52,196 bases of DNA from a virus: IMG/VR virus record IMGVR_UViG_3300034375_003040, positions 1 through 52,196 of that record; one strand, given 5' to 3'. The translations under genes were made by a program, and so were the position numbers. Positions within the stretch are counted from its first letter, which is position 1; every line of letters begins with the position of its first letter. Below the pieces are notes generated by a model that had not been told where the DNA came from, ran no database searches, and was given only the letters and a program-made list of their open reading frames with translations. Positions 8,638 through 18,936 of the stretch are shown piece after piece.

Positions 8638-10209
8638 ATGGGATATTTATACGGTAAAACAGACTTAAGCTATTACGAAGGTTCAGAGCACGGTGACTAT
8701 CAGTTTTGTTCTTTAGATGATATTATAGAGCAATTTATGGTTGTTTATGTTGGTGATGAAAAACTAATAACTAATGTTAGTAGAACAGACGTGCAGTTTC
8801 ACGCGTATAGAGCTTTAGCTGAGCTTTCTTTTGACACTTTTAAATCTGTAAAAGCTCAACAGATAGAGGTGCCGCCAAGCTTAACCATGATATTGCCAAA
8901 AGACTATGTCAACTACACAAGGCTTAGTTGGGTTGATTCTTCTGGTGTTAAACATCCTCTATACCCTACAAAAGATACTTCAAATCCATTTGAAATAAAG
9001 CAAAACTCAGATGGCACTTATGAGTTTCCAACTCAAGCAGATCTTTTTCAAAACGCAAGTTTTACAGATGGCTTAGAAGGTTGGACAAAAAGCCCACAAG
9101 TAGTAAGACCTCCTTCTGTAGGCGGAGTTGTAACTAGTATTTCAGTAGACGCCTCCGCAGAAAATCCAGTTGTAAAGTTTCAAAACCACGCTACAATAGG
9201 AAGTTCTAATGGTAATTCTTCTTATGGCTATTGCACATATATATATCAAGAGATAGACGCTACAGATCTTGGCGCTATATCTTTTGGAGCTACAGCAACT
9301 ACCAATGCCTCTTCAAGTTTAACCATTACAGAGGCTGAAGCTGCTGCAGCTATTACAAACTACGGTACCGCTGGAACTTTCACTAAACCTGGTAGTACAG
9401 TTAGAGTTGGGCTTTCTACTCAGCCACCTTCCGACGAAATCTCTATGCAAAACTATGTTTGGCAAGGCGTACAGTACCACGCTCCCACTCCAAATGCTAA
9501 TCCAAACTATTTTGACTTAGGCTATATAGAGTGGACACAGGGTGAAAGCGGTCTTAAAAATTACGAAGGAGAGCTTATAGACTTGACAAATGCTACTGGC
9601 GCGATATATTTGGTTGCGTTAAGTATTATTGATCACACGGATATTGATGTTACGGCCTACAACAGTAGCCTGCTATTTGACACGGCTACTGTAGATGATA
9701 TAGCAATATCAAATCTTAATGTTAAGCCTTCTTTAACAGAAGTAGATTCTGGAGTTTCTTCAACTTTTAAAAATTATAAAGCAAACACACCTCACGAAAA
9801 TCAAACTGAGGATTACGAAGACGATACGTATTGGCCTCAGCAAGGTGAAAGATATGGCCTTGAACCAACAAGAGCTCAAATAAACGGATCTTACTATATA
9901 GACAACAGAATGGGCAAAATAAACTTTAGCTCTAACATTGCTGGAAAAACTGTGATATTAGATTATATAAGTGATAGCCTTGGCACCGACGGCGAAATGA
10001 AAGTACACAAGTTTGCTGAAGATGCAATATACAAATGGATAACCCACTCGGTGTTATCAAGCAGGATAAACATACCTGAGTATATAGTTCAGCGTGCTAA
10101 AAAAGAGAAGTTTGCTGCAACTAGACAAGCAAAGCTAAGACTATCAAACATTAAGTTAGAGGAGATTACTCAAATACTTAGAGGTAAGTCTAAGCAAATA
10201 AAACACTAG
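8638..10209 (+). CDS. crAss-like ring/tail-tube protein with inserted jelly-roll-like domain
   Basis: 523 aa. The N-terminal ~125 residues (IIEQFMVVYVGDEKLI, SRTDVQFHAYRALAELSF, KDYVNYTRLSW) and the C-terminal ~130 residues (YYIDNRMGKINFSS, GTDGEMKVHKFAEDAIYKW, LRGKSKQIKH) read like one conserved ring protein of crAss-like phages. Between them, about 140-362, sits a beta-rich module starting FTDGLEGWT and ending VDDIAISNL, the opening and closing pattern of carbohydrate-binding jelly rolls. The insertion is in frame and no break is visible. The ring role is inferred from family memory; sugar binding is a hypothesis. Confidence 0.72.
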   Translation: MGYLYGKTDLSYYEGSEHGDYQFCSLDDIIEQFMVVYVGDEKLITNVSRTDVQFHAYRALAELSFDTFKSVKAQQIEVPPSLTMILPKDYVNYTRLSWVDSSGVKHPLYPTKDTSNPFEIKQNSDGTYEFPTQADLFQNASFTDGLEGWTKSPQVVRPPSVGGVVTSISVDASAENPVVKFQNHATIGSSNGNSSYGYCTYIYQEIDATDLGAISFGATATTNASSSLTITEAEAAAAITNYGTAGTFTKPGSTVRVGLSTQPPSDEISMQNYVWQGVQYHAPTPNANPNYFDLGYIEWTQGESGLKNYEGELIDLTNATGAIYLVALSIIDHTDIDVTAYNSSLLFDTATVDDIAISNLNVKPSLTEVDSGVSSTFKNYKANTPHENQTEDYEDDTYWPQQGERYGLEPTRAQINGSYYIDNRMGKINFSSNIAGKTVILDYISDSLGTDGEMKVHKFAEDAIYKWITHSVLSSRINIPEYIVQRAKKEKFAATRQAKLRLSNIKLEEITQILRGKSKQIKH

Positions 10210-10212
10210 TAG

Positions 10213-13200
10213 ATGGCAGAAATAAAAAACACATTTCTTAAAGGTAAAATGAATAAAGACCTTGACGAAAGATTAGTGCCTAAAGGAGAATATATAGACG
10301 CTATGAACGTTGAGGTTTCTACTTCAGAAGGATCTAATGTTGGTACAGTACAAAATATACTAGGTAACTATAGAGTAGCAGGTCTTCCTAACGCTGAGTT
10401 TAGGTGTATAGGCTCTATAACTGACGAGCAAAACAATAGAATTTATTGGTTTGTTACATCTACTACTGTGGACATGATATTAGAGTGGGACGACCAACTG
10501 CAAAAGTCTACCCTTGTTTTTGTTGACCCTAACAAAAGAAACAGTAATTCAGCTTTAAACTTTCCAAATACACATGTTACTGGAATAAACATTATTGATG
10601 ACTTTCTGTATTGGACTGACGGTATAGGAGAGCCTAAAAAAATAAACGTTAGACTTTGCAAGCTAGGAACAGATCAAAATCAAACTACAGGCTTAAACAA
10701 GCATACTACTTACGTTACACCTCAAAATGAGGTTACAGACACTTTGCTTACTGAAGACTTTATAACTGTAATAAAGAAAAGACCTTTATCTCCTCCTTTT
10801 GTAAAAATAAATCATAACAAAAACAAATCTGAAAAAGGTATATTTGAAAGAGTAATGCCTAGGTTTTGCTTTAGGTATAAATATAGAGACGGCGAATACT
10901 CTGCTTTTGGACCTTTTACAAACGTAGTATTTAGCGCTAAGCATCAAGACGGCACAAGCGCCTCTGATTTTTACTCTAATAAAGAAGTTTACAACAAGTC
11001 AATGGTCAACACCATAAAGTCTGTTGAGCTTATGGATTTTATACCAGCTGATATTCCAGCTGATGTTGTTCAAGTAGACTTACTATATAAAAGCGAGGGC
11101 TCAAACGTAGTTTACTCTATAGCAAACATAAAACCTTCTGACGATGAGTTTAAAGCCGATGGATCTACTCAAGGAGTTGACAATCTTTATGGAGCGCAGG
11201 AAAACAACAAAGGTAGATATTTAGTTACAACAGAAAACATATACGCTGCTTTGCCTGAAAACCAAATGCTTAGATCTTGGGATAATGTACCTAGAAAAGC
11301 TGCTGCTCAAGAAATGACTGGAAATAGATTAGTTTACGCAAACTATACTCAAGGCTACGATATGCCAAGCTCTAGCGTTAAACTAAAGTCTAGTTACGAA
11401 AAGAAAAGCTTAAAAAACAACAACGCTCTAAGTGGAGGGCTTGAGTCTGTAAAGTCTTTAAGAGATTATCAGCTTGGCGTTGTCTATGGCGATAAGTACG
11501 GTAGAGAAACACCAGTGTTTTCTTCTACAAACGCATCTGTTAATATTCCTTGGGTAGGCGCTAATAGTGATAGGCCTAATTTTTTAAGCCCGATGGTGTT
11601 AACTAGCAGTATTAAAACGCCAACGCCAGACTGGGCTAAATACTTTAAGTTTTATATAAAAGAAACATCTGGAGAATATTATAATTTATTAATGGATAAA
11701 TTGTATATTCCAAGCATAAGCACAGATTTTGACAATAAAGAAGAGCATGTTTGGCTTTCATTTCCTTCTTCTGAAATAAACAAAATAACAACAGAAGATT
11801 ATTTAATCTTAAAAAAAGTTTCAAGCTCTACAGACAACCACGTAGAAGATGCTAATAGATATAAAGTTATAGATGTGAAGCCAGAGGCTCCTGACTCTGT
11901 AGCTTACGTATACTTACCCGTTGGTGAAGTTTCAAACTTAACAACATCTACAAACCTAGCAAACGGTGGCACTGAAGGCTCATTGTTTCAAGACAGCGAG
12001 TTTAGAATAGACAAACAAACAGATATTGTAGAAATTGACAAGTCTTCTTGGTTTACTTTTGGTTATCCAGTTTTAAGAGGTACGGGTGCGCCAAGCGTTT
12101 CGGGTGTAGACAATACTGAGTTTGTAGATAATATATATATTTCTTGGAAAACAGTAGATGCTAGTGGATTTGAGGTTCACTCAAGAAGATACCAAGCGGT
12201 TTCTATAGAAGTTGGTACTGCTATGAGGTTAAAACTACGCGAAAAAATACACGTAGATGACGCGGCTTTAGCTGCTAATAGTGCTGACGAATTAAATCAT
12301 GATTTAGTATTTACGGTTTATAGAAAAGAAAAGCGAGATGCTGAAGAGTTTTCTGGTAAGTTTTTTGTTAAGATACTGTCTGACGAAGTTATAAAAAATA
12401 ATATAACTACAATAAAGTCAAACAAGTCTATAAGTGAGTTTATTTCTGCTTCTAAAGATATGTTTTGGTGGGCAGACACAATTGGCACACATGAAGATCA
12501 AGGCTTAGACAACATGCCTAGTTTTGGACAAGCTCCTGAAAGCCAGCCTAAAGACGAAGATGAAATAAGTGGTGTATCAAATAAAGCCTCTGAGTGGGAT
12601 GCTCTGCTTACAAGTTATTCAAAAGCTTTTTTTATAGACAACATGCACATGTCTGCTGCTAACTTATCTTCTAGCAGCTATGCTAAAGAAGCAGGTCAAG
12701 GCGTTGTTGCAAATGAATTAACCTACGGTAAAGTAGAGTGGAACTCTGAAGGTGAAGAATATCCTTGGGACTTAAATCAATATACAACTTGGTCTTTAGC
12801 TGATATATCAAGCTACAGTACGTGGCAAAGTAGAGTTAGATCGTTTATACCTGGCGTCTTAACTACTACTAACGACCAAGTAAACGGCTTTTATAGATGG
12901 AAAAACGATATATTTAGTCAAGAAACAAACGAAACTTACGGCGAAGAAGCCGGCGGTCACTACATGCACGTTTCTTTTTTCGCGCCTGGAAAAAATTTAT
13001 TTGATTCTTCTGGGATTAGCTTAAATGACATAGAAGTTACCGGTGCTAATGGCTTAGGTAAAATACTACAAGGTATATGGGGCGGGGGTGCTTTTACTAA
13101 CGAGCAAGGAACTTCGCTAGGAAACAACGATGACGAAAATGCTGTAAAGTTTGTTGAGTTAGAAGGAAACTACATTGACGACGAACCTTTAGGCGAGGCT

Positions 13201-16200
13201 CCATCGCCAGGCGTAGGTATAGGTTATGACTTGGAGTATAAAGAACTGCATGAAAGACAGTGGGACCCAACCTTTTCACCTACAAAGTGGACACAGTCAA
13301 GCTCTACTCAAACAGACAAAAACATTGAAGACTTTGTTAAGAACTTAGCTATTGGCAAAAAGTTTAAGTTTGAGAAAGACAGCAACGATGTTATATACAC
13401 TATACTAGACGTTTCTATAAAACACGTGTACAACCACACTCCTTTTAGATCTAAATTTGTTTTTGCCCATACCGACGAAGGTGGAATACATAGGCACGAA
13501 GATCAAAAAAGTGTTGAAGAGTGCGCTGTTGAGTGGGCTACAGCTAAGCTAACAGGCTCGGTTGACGGTGAAGACACGGCTCTACTTGCTAAGTTAGAAG
13601 ACTTTGGTAAAGCTAGTAATAGAAGAACTGTATTTGTGCTAAAACTAGACAAAGCTCCGCAAGATCAAACTAACAGCCCTATTATAGGCGGTACATCTTC
13701 AGCTATGGCTATCGATATAGATACGTCTATGAAAATGCAGTTTATAGACGATAAAGCTCAAGCTTTGTCTGGGGCTGTTAAAGATGTTTCTGCTGTGTTT
13801 GAAACAGAGCCCAAAGACTCTTTAGACTTAAATATATTTTACGAAACTGGTGGTGCAATCCCAACAGAATTAACAATAGATAACGTTAGTCAGTTTGCTC
13901 CTGTAGGGTCAAGAATTGAGTTTGTTGATTTACCTAGCGCTACTAGGGGTGAAGATACTATAACCGACAATATATATGTAAAAAGTTGGGAGTATGCCGA
14001 AGGAGTAGGGCTTTATTTTAACACTGAAGGCGAAAGCGCTACAGCTAGTTCTAACGGTTTAGGTTTTAACATAAAAAACAATGAAGACGTACAAATAGAC
14101 TACGTTAACACTAGAATTAGATTTTATAGACCAGACGGCAGCTTTACAACCTGTAGGCTTGGACCACATTATGAGCTTGAAAGCGATGCTAGTCAAAGAG
14201 CTATTTTTATAGTAAACCCTATGGTAGACGCTTCTTTAGAAACTGGATTAAGCTGGTATAACTGCTTTACGTTTGGAGACGGTGTTGAGTCTAATAGACT
14301 AAGAGATGATTTTAACGCTACGTTTATAGGCAATGGCGCTAAGGCTTCTACCACGTTAGAAGAGCCTTACTCTGAAGAAAACAGAAAGCACGGTTTAATT
14401 TATTCAGGCCTTTACAATGCTAGCAGTGGATTAAATAACTTAAATCAGTTTATACAAGCAGAAAAAATAACAAAAGACTTAAATCCTACTTACGGAAGTA
14501 TACAAAAGCTTTTTTCAAGAAGAGCTGATCTTATAGCTTTCTGCGAAGATAGAGTTGTTAAAATACTAGCAAACAAAGACGCTTTATTTAACGCTGATGG
14601 TAATACTAACATTGTAGCAACTACAAACGTTTTAGGTCAAGCTACACCTTTTGTTGGCGACTACGGTATATCTAAAAATCCTGAGTCGTTTGCGTTTGAG
14701 TCGTACAGAGCGTATTTTACTGATAAACAAAGAGGCGCTGTGCTAAGACTATCTATGGACGGGTTAACGCCTATATCCGACGCTGGTATGCACGATTATT
14801 TTAGAGATAATCTTCCTAAGTCTGGAGCGTTGTTAGGTACTTATGACGAATATAAAAGACAATACAACTTAACGCTTAACGACTACATATACAACAACTT
14901 AATACAAAACTCTTACATTTCAGAAGGTGAAGAGCTAAGCGTGTCTTCTTATGTTACAGAAATAATAGATAATCCTAACCTTGAGTCTGGTATTGAATAT
15001 ACGGCTGTTGATATAGCTAGCATATATGATAACGCAACGGAGGGTGATGAAAATCTTCCTGTCGTTAACTCATCAATAGATTCTGAAGTTACAATAATAA
15101 ACTGGCCAGAAATACCAGTTGGAGCTATAAGCCAAGCTTGGGACAATTTTAGTACAATAGTATCATACAACGAGGCTTACGCAGACGAAATACTACCAAA
15201 CTATGGAGCTATAATGGTTCCGGGTAATGCAAGTAATGGCGCTGAACAATATCAAACAAACGTAGGCGCTCAAACTCTTGTTACTACTCAAAATTTACAA
15301 AACGCTGTTTGGCCAACTTTTGGTAGCGGTAGCTACATGATCAGAAAAGAAACTTTTGGCACAAACTGGCAAGTAGACGGGCAAGAAGATCAAGAATCTA
15401 CCGCAACCTTTAGCATACCAGGTAATGTATCTGGCGTTATAGAAACTAACGGCGCTCCTTCAACTACAAATAACGCTCCTAGCGATGGCGCGGTTGGCTT
15501 GCGCACTAACACTGATTACTTAACATTTCCATACGGTCATTCTGGCGCAAACAATCAAGTTCCCTCTGCAATGCTAGCAGAGTTTCCTGACGCGACAAAC
15601 ATGAGCGTATTTAATGGAGAAGAAATTTGGGTAAAAATAAATTATTCAGTAGAGTATTATAGACCTGGCTTTTCGGCTTTTTCACAAGACGACTACTGGC
15701 CTAGTAATATGGATATTAAAATTACACTAAGAGATTCTGACGGCAGTAACGATCATTTTAGAAGTACACCGTTATTTTCGGCAAACATTCCAGAGGTATG
15801 GACCGGCGCGGGTGGAGCAACTGACAATACGCCGTTTCACTCTACTGGAAGTTTGGGTAGTAATAACTTTAATGCGACTAACAACAACTTAGAATCACAT
15901 GGGTATGCTCAATATTCTTGGTCTAATTCTGATGAAAGCGCTTTGTACGCTCCCTCTGGACCGGTTAGCTCTTGGACTCCAGACTATACTTTTACTGTTC
16001 CAGGGGTAAGTGGTGTTCATGACAACTCTAACGACACTGGGTATATTCTTAACAGCAATGAGTACGATGGAGTTTGGAATAATAGTTATGAGAGCGACAA
16101 TATTTACGGAATGGATATTGTTAGTACTACGTACAACCAAAAAAGATTTTTTACTGGCTTTAGAACCATGATTGTTAAGTTTAAAATTTTTACTGATGAA

Positions 16201-18933
16201 GAAGTAATGAGTCCTTCTGGAAGTGCTTTAAAAATTGTAGACAATCTTCAGGTTAAAGTAGAAAGAACTAGTAACGCCCCGCTTACAAGTAATGGTCGCC
16301 ACGCTCTTTGGATTCGAGGTATGGCCATTTACAAAACCCGCGAAATGAAAACTACGGGAAGTGCTTACGTTCCTTTAGCGCAAGAATATCAAGATGACGC
16401 TCCTGAGTACGCGTATTATGATGTAGATGCTCAAGTATATCAAACTGCCGCGGACGGAACTGAATACGGGACTTTATCTGAAGCTCAAGGGACAGCTGCA
16501 GAAAACTTAGGCAACATTGACACTGGCGTAGACATAGAGCTTGATCCAGTCCCTGTCTTTGGAACCGAATCTACACCGGCGGTTCCTAGTTCTACAATAC
16601 CAGCTTGGGCAGAAGTTATACACGCTTTACCGTCAGGCTACAATTCGTACGGAGTAACTCAACTTAACTACGCTGCGCTGCAACAGTACGGTCAAGAAAA
16701 CCCTGGAACGTGGCAAACAGTATCGATTACTCAAGAGGGTGTTACAAACGACTATCAATATTACACAGGCACCGACAACGGCGTAACAACGTATCAACAG
16801 CATGGTGCGGGTGAGGCTTATGATAACCACAATGGAGCGGCCTTGTCTTCTTACAACATTGCCGGAGTAACGCATCACGTTGTAGACGGCTCAATAGGAA
16901 CGCTAGACACAGGGCAAAACACTGCAGGGTTTAAAGTAGACGTGGAACTAGTAGATGGTGATTGGTACATGGTTGATCTTGGTTACGATCCAGACTCTGT
17001 CACTATTAACACGCCGGACACAAGTAACTTTTTAAGATTAAACGGAGATGTTATTCCTATAATATATGGTTGTATACCTTCAGCAGTCGGTGGTGGCGAC
17101 GCGTACAAAACAATTCCTGGTGACGCAAATTATCCAAATGGCTATTTTGGCCAAATGTTTAGATCCCCGGGCGCAACAGGAAACACGGACAGTAGCGGAA
17201 GTATAACAACTCCAGTTGGTGGTGTAATATGTATGCCAACAACGGCTACAGAGTATGGAGAACAAAGACCCGTGCTTAGAGCGGTGTTTCAAGCTAGTAG
17301 CCAAGCTTATGAAGGCTTAGACAAAATTAGACTTAGTTTGCGGAACTGTCAAAATGGACTTGTTGAAATTAATGATATTACAGTAATTAACATTTCTGAA
17401 ACTGGTGATTTAGGTGGCTTCTCTGAAGAGTGGAACGCTCAAACAACAAACAATTTAATAAACGCTTTAAGCGAGCCTATTTCTTATTATCAAAACGGCG
17501 GTTGGGTTTGGAATATACCAGAGATGTACAGCGGTAATGGAGCGGCTAATAGAATAGATTACAACTGGTCAGGCGACGAGCTTACTAGCGCTACTTCAGC
17601 CGGTTATGCTTTGAAGTTTGGAATACAGCCAAACCCAGACACAGGGACTGTCGAAGGAAAGCTATATATAAGAGTTGAAACCCCTGAGTGGGAAGATGGT
17701 CAAACTAGAGTTATTAGAGCTATAGTAGACGCAGCTGGCGACTATTCTGTGTTTTTTAATCTTGATGGATCAGGCATATCAAGCATAGTGCAACCAGAAG
17801 GTTCTAACGCTAGCATTTCAATGAGCACTCAGCCTCCAGATATACCCGGCATATACGCTAGACCTATAAATCAAGATGGCTCTACTGGTAACGTCGTGCC
17901 AAATTGGTTTGTTGGTAAAATAGATTATTTATCTATAATAGACGAAACTTCTATAGTAAGTGGAGGCGTTGTAGGTTCGTGGGTGTTTAGCGAAATAGAT
18001 TATGAGGGTAGTGAAATAAACACTCTTAGTGCAGACAACCTTAATAATCTTTTATTTGCAGAAGAACAAATTAAATGGGATGAGGCGTTAAAAGGATTAA
18101 GAGTTTCTCAAGCTATAGAACAAGAAATATTGGTTGGTCAAAAATACGACGTTAGCTTTAACGTAACTTCTTTTACCTCTGGTTCTATTGAAGTTGCTTA
18201 TTACGCTAGTCCAACGGCAGGGTTTGTGTTTACTGTAGATGGAAGCTCACTTAATATTTCAGAAACTGTAGATATACAAAGCATTGACTCTTTTGACTCT
18301 AATCAACATGTAATAGGTTCTTTAATGATAACATCTTCTAGTGAAGACTCTTTAACAACCATGTCTATAGACAACATTACAATGACTCAAATTGCTTTTC
18401 CTGAAGTAACAAAGCAAACTATATCTTATAGCGAAGAGGTAAAAGGTTGGACTAGCTTTAAGTCGTTTATTCCTGAAAGTGGAACTAGTGTTTCTAAAAA
18501 GTATTTTACTTTTAAAAACGGAGAAGCTTATCAGCACTACCATCAAGAAGCTACACCAAACACTTTCTACAATATACAGTCAGTGCCCTCAACAATAACA
18601 ACGCTTTTAAACGATGCGCCTGAGCTTATTAAAAACTTTAAGACAATAAACTACGAAGGATCGCAAGCTCACGTTCCTAATAGTGACACAATTTTAGGTG
18701 TTACAGACTCAGACTTACACAATCAGTTTACTAAGCTTGGATGGAAAGTGTCAAGCATAGATACAAATATGGAAAGCGGCTCTATAAAAGAGTTTATAGA
18801 AAAAGAAAACAAGTGGTTTAATTACATAAAAGGAAAAGGTGAGCCTAAAACATCTGATTTTACATTTCAAGGTATAGGAGTTTTGTCGGCAAATCCTATA
18901 GAGCTAGTGCCAGAAAACATTGAAGAAGAGTAG
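10213..18933 (+). CDS. Giant muzzle / tail stabilisation protein with ~1180-aa insertion
   Basis: 2906 aa. The N-terminus (NTFLKGKMNKDLDERLVPKG, residues 6-25) and the region around 1430-1555 (TYGSIQKLFSR, CEDRVVKILANKDALFNADG, FVGDYGISKNPESFA, YFTDKQRGAVLRLSMDG) read like crAss-like muzzle proteins, which resemble P22 gp10 packaged-DNA stabilisation protein. The C-terminus (EEVKGWTSFKSFIPE, from ~2742) is also of that family. Residues ~1557-2735 are extra: Gly/Ser/Thr/Asn-rich beta sequence with at least one jelly-roll-like module at ~2590-2730 (VGQKYDVSFNVTSF ... SIDNITM). It lies 3 nt after the ring-protein stop. It probably caps the tail and, through the insertion, contacts the host surface; that last point is inference. 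Confidence 0.75.
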   Translation: MAEIKNTFLKGKMNKDLDERLVPKGEYIDAMNVEVSTSEGSNVGTVQNILGNYRVAGLPNAEFRCIGSITDEQNNRIYWFVTSTTVDMILEWDDQLQKSTLVFVDPNKRNSNSALNFPNTHVTGINIIDDFLYWTDGIGEPKKINVRLCKLGTDQNQTTGLNKHTTYVTPQNEVTDTLLTEDFITVIKKRPLSPPFVKINHNKNKSEKGIFERVMPRFCFRYKYRDGEYSAFGPFTNVVFSAKHQDGTSASDFYSNKEVYNKSMVNTIKSVELMDFIPADIPADVVQVDLLYKSEGSNVVYSIANIKPSDDEFKADGSTQGVDNLYGAQENNKGRYLVTTENIYAALPENQMLRSWDNVPRKAAAQEMTGNRLVYANYTQGYDMPSSSVKLKSSYEKKSLKNNNALSGGLESVKSLRDYQLGVVYGDKYGRETPVFSSTNASVNIPWVGANSDRPNFLSPMVLTSSIKTPTPDWAKYFKFYIKETSGEYYNLLMDKLYIPSISTDFDNKEEHVWLSFPSSEINKITTEDYLILKKVSSSTDNHVEDANRYKVIDVKPEAPDSVAYVYLPVGEVSNLTTSTNLANGGTEGSLFQDSEFRIDKQTDIVEIDKSSWFTFGYPVLRGTGAPSVSGVDNTEFVDNIYISWKTVDASGFEVHSRRYQAVSIEVGTAMRLKLREKIHVDDAALAANSADELNHDLVFTVYRKEKRDAEEFSGKFFVKILSDEVIKNNITTIKSNKSISEFISASKDMFWWADTIGTHEDQGLDNMPSFGQAPESQPKDEDEISGVSNKASEWDALLTSYSKAFFIDNMHMSAANLSSSSYAKEAGQGVVANELTYGKVEWNSEGEEYPWDLNQYTTWSLADISSYSTWQSRVRSFIPGVLTTTNDQVNGFYRWKNDIFSQETNETYGEEAGGHYMHVSFFAPGKNLFDSSGISLNDIEVTGANGLGKILQGIWGGGAFTNEQGTSLGNNDDENAVKFVELEGNYIDDEPLGEAPSPGVGIGYDLEYKELHERQWDPTFSPTKWTQSSSTQTDKNIEDFVKNLAIGKKFKFEKDSNDVIYTILDVSIKHVYNHTPFRSKFVFAHTDEGGIHRHEDQKSVEECAVEWATAKLTGSVDGEDTALLAKLEDFGKASNRRTVFVLKLDKAPQDQTNSPIIGGTSSAMAIDIDTSMKMQFIDDKAQALSGAVKDVSAVFETEPKDSLDLNIFYETGGAIPTELTIDNVSQFAPVGSRIEFVDLPSATRGEDTITDNIYVKSWEYAEGVGLYFNTEGESATASSNGLGFNIKNNEDVQIDYVNTRIRFYRPDGSFTTCRLGPHYELESDASQRAIFIVNPMVDASLETGLSWYNCFTFGDGVESNRLRDDFNATFIGNGAKASTTLEEPYSEENRKHGLIYSGLYNASSGLNNLNQFIQAEKITKDLNPTYGSIQKLFSRRADLIAFCEDRVVKILANKDALFNADGNTNIVATTNVLGQATPFVGDYGISKNPESFAFESYRAYFTDKQRGAVLRLSMDGLTPISDAGMHDYFRDNLPKSGALLGTYDEYKRQYNLTLNDYIYNNLIQNSYISEGEELSVSSYVTEIIDNPNLESGIEYTAVDIASIYDNATEGDENLPVVNSSIDSEVTIINWPEIPVGAISQAWDNFSTIVSYNEAYADEILPNYGAIMVPGNASNGAEQYQTNVGAQTLVTTQNLQNAVWPTFGSGSYMIRKETFGTNWQVDGQEDQESTATFSIPGNVSGVIETNGAPSTTNNAPSDGAVGLRTNTDYLTFPYGHSGANNQVPSAMLAEFPDATNMSVFNGEEIWVKINYSVEYYRPGFSAFSQDDYWPSNMDIKITLRDSDGSNDHFRSTPLFSANIPEVWTGAGGATDNTPFHSTGSLGSNNFNATNNNLESHGYAQYSWSNSDESALYAPSGPVSSWTPDYTFTVPGVSGVHDNSNDTGYILNSNEYDGVWNNSYESDNIYGMDIVSTTYNQKRFFTGFRTMIVKFKIFTDEEVMSPSGSALKIVDNLQVKVERTSNAPLTSNGRHALWIRGMAIYKTREMKTTGSAYVPLAQEYQDDAPEYAYYDVDAQVYQTAADGTEYGTLSEAQGTAAENLGNIDTGVDIELDPVPVFGTESTPAVPSSTIPAWAEVIHALPSGYNSYGVTQLNYAALQQYGQENPGTWQTVSITQEGVTNDYQYYTGTDNGVTTYQQHGAGEAYDNHNGAALSSYNIAGVTHHVVDGSIGTLDTGQNTAGFKVDVELVDGDWYMVDLGYDPDSVTINTPDTSNFLRLNGDVIPIIYGCIPSAVGGGDAYKTIPGDANYPNGYFGQMFRSPGATGNTDSSGSITTPVGGVICMPTTATEYGEQRPVLRAVFQASSQAYEGLDKIRLSLRNCQNGLVEINDITVINISETGDLGGFSEEWNAQTTNNLINALSEPISYYQNGGWVWNIPEMYSGNGAANRIDYNWSGDELTSATSAGYALKFGIQPNPDTGTVEGKLYIRVETPEWEDGQTRVIRAIVDAAGDYSVFFNLDGSGISSIVQPEGSNASISMSTQPPDIPGIYARPINQDGSTGNVVPNWFVGKIDYLSIIDETSIVSGGVVGSWVFSEIDYEGSEINTLSADNLNNLLFAEEQIKWDEALKGLRVSQAIEQEILVGQKYDVSFNVTSFTSGSIEVAYYASPTAGFVFTVDGSSLNISETVDIQSIDSFDSNQHVIGSLMITSSSEDSLTTMSIDNITMTQIAFPEVTKQTISYSEEVKGWTSFKSFIPESGTSVSKKYFTFKNGEAYQHYHQEATPNTFYNIQSVPSTITTLLNDAPELIKNFKTINYEGSQAHVPNSDTILGVTDSDLHNQFTKLGWKVSSIDTNMESGSIKEFIEKENKWFNYIKGKGEPKTSDFTFQGIGVLSANPIELVPENIEEE

Positions 18934-18936
18934 ATT

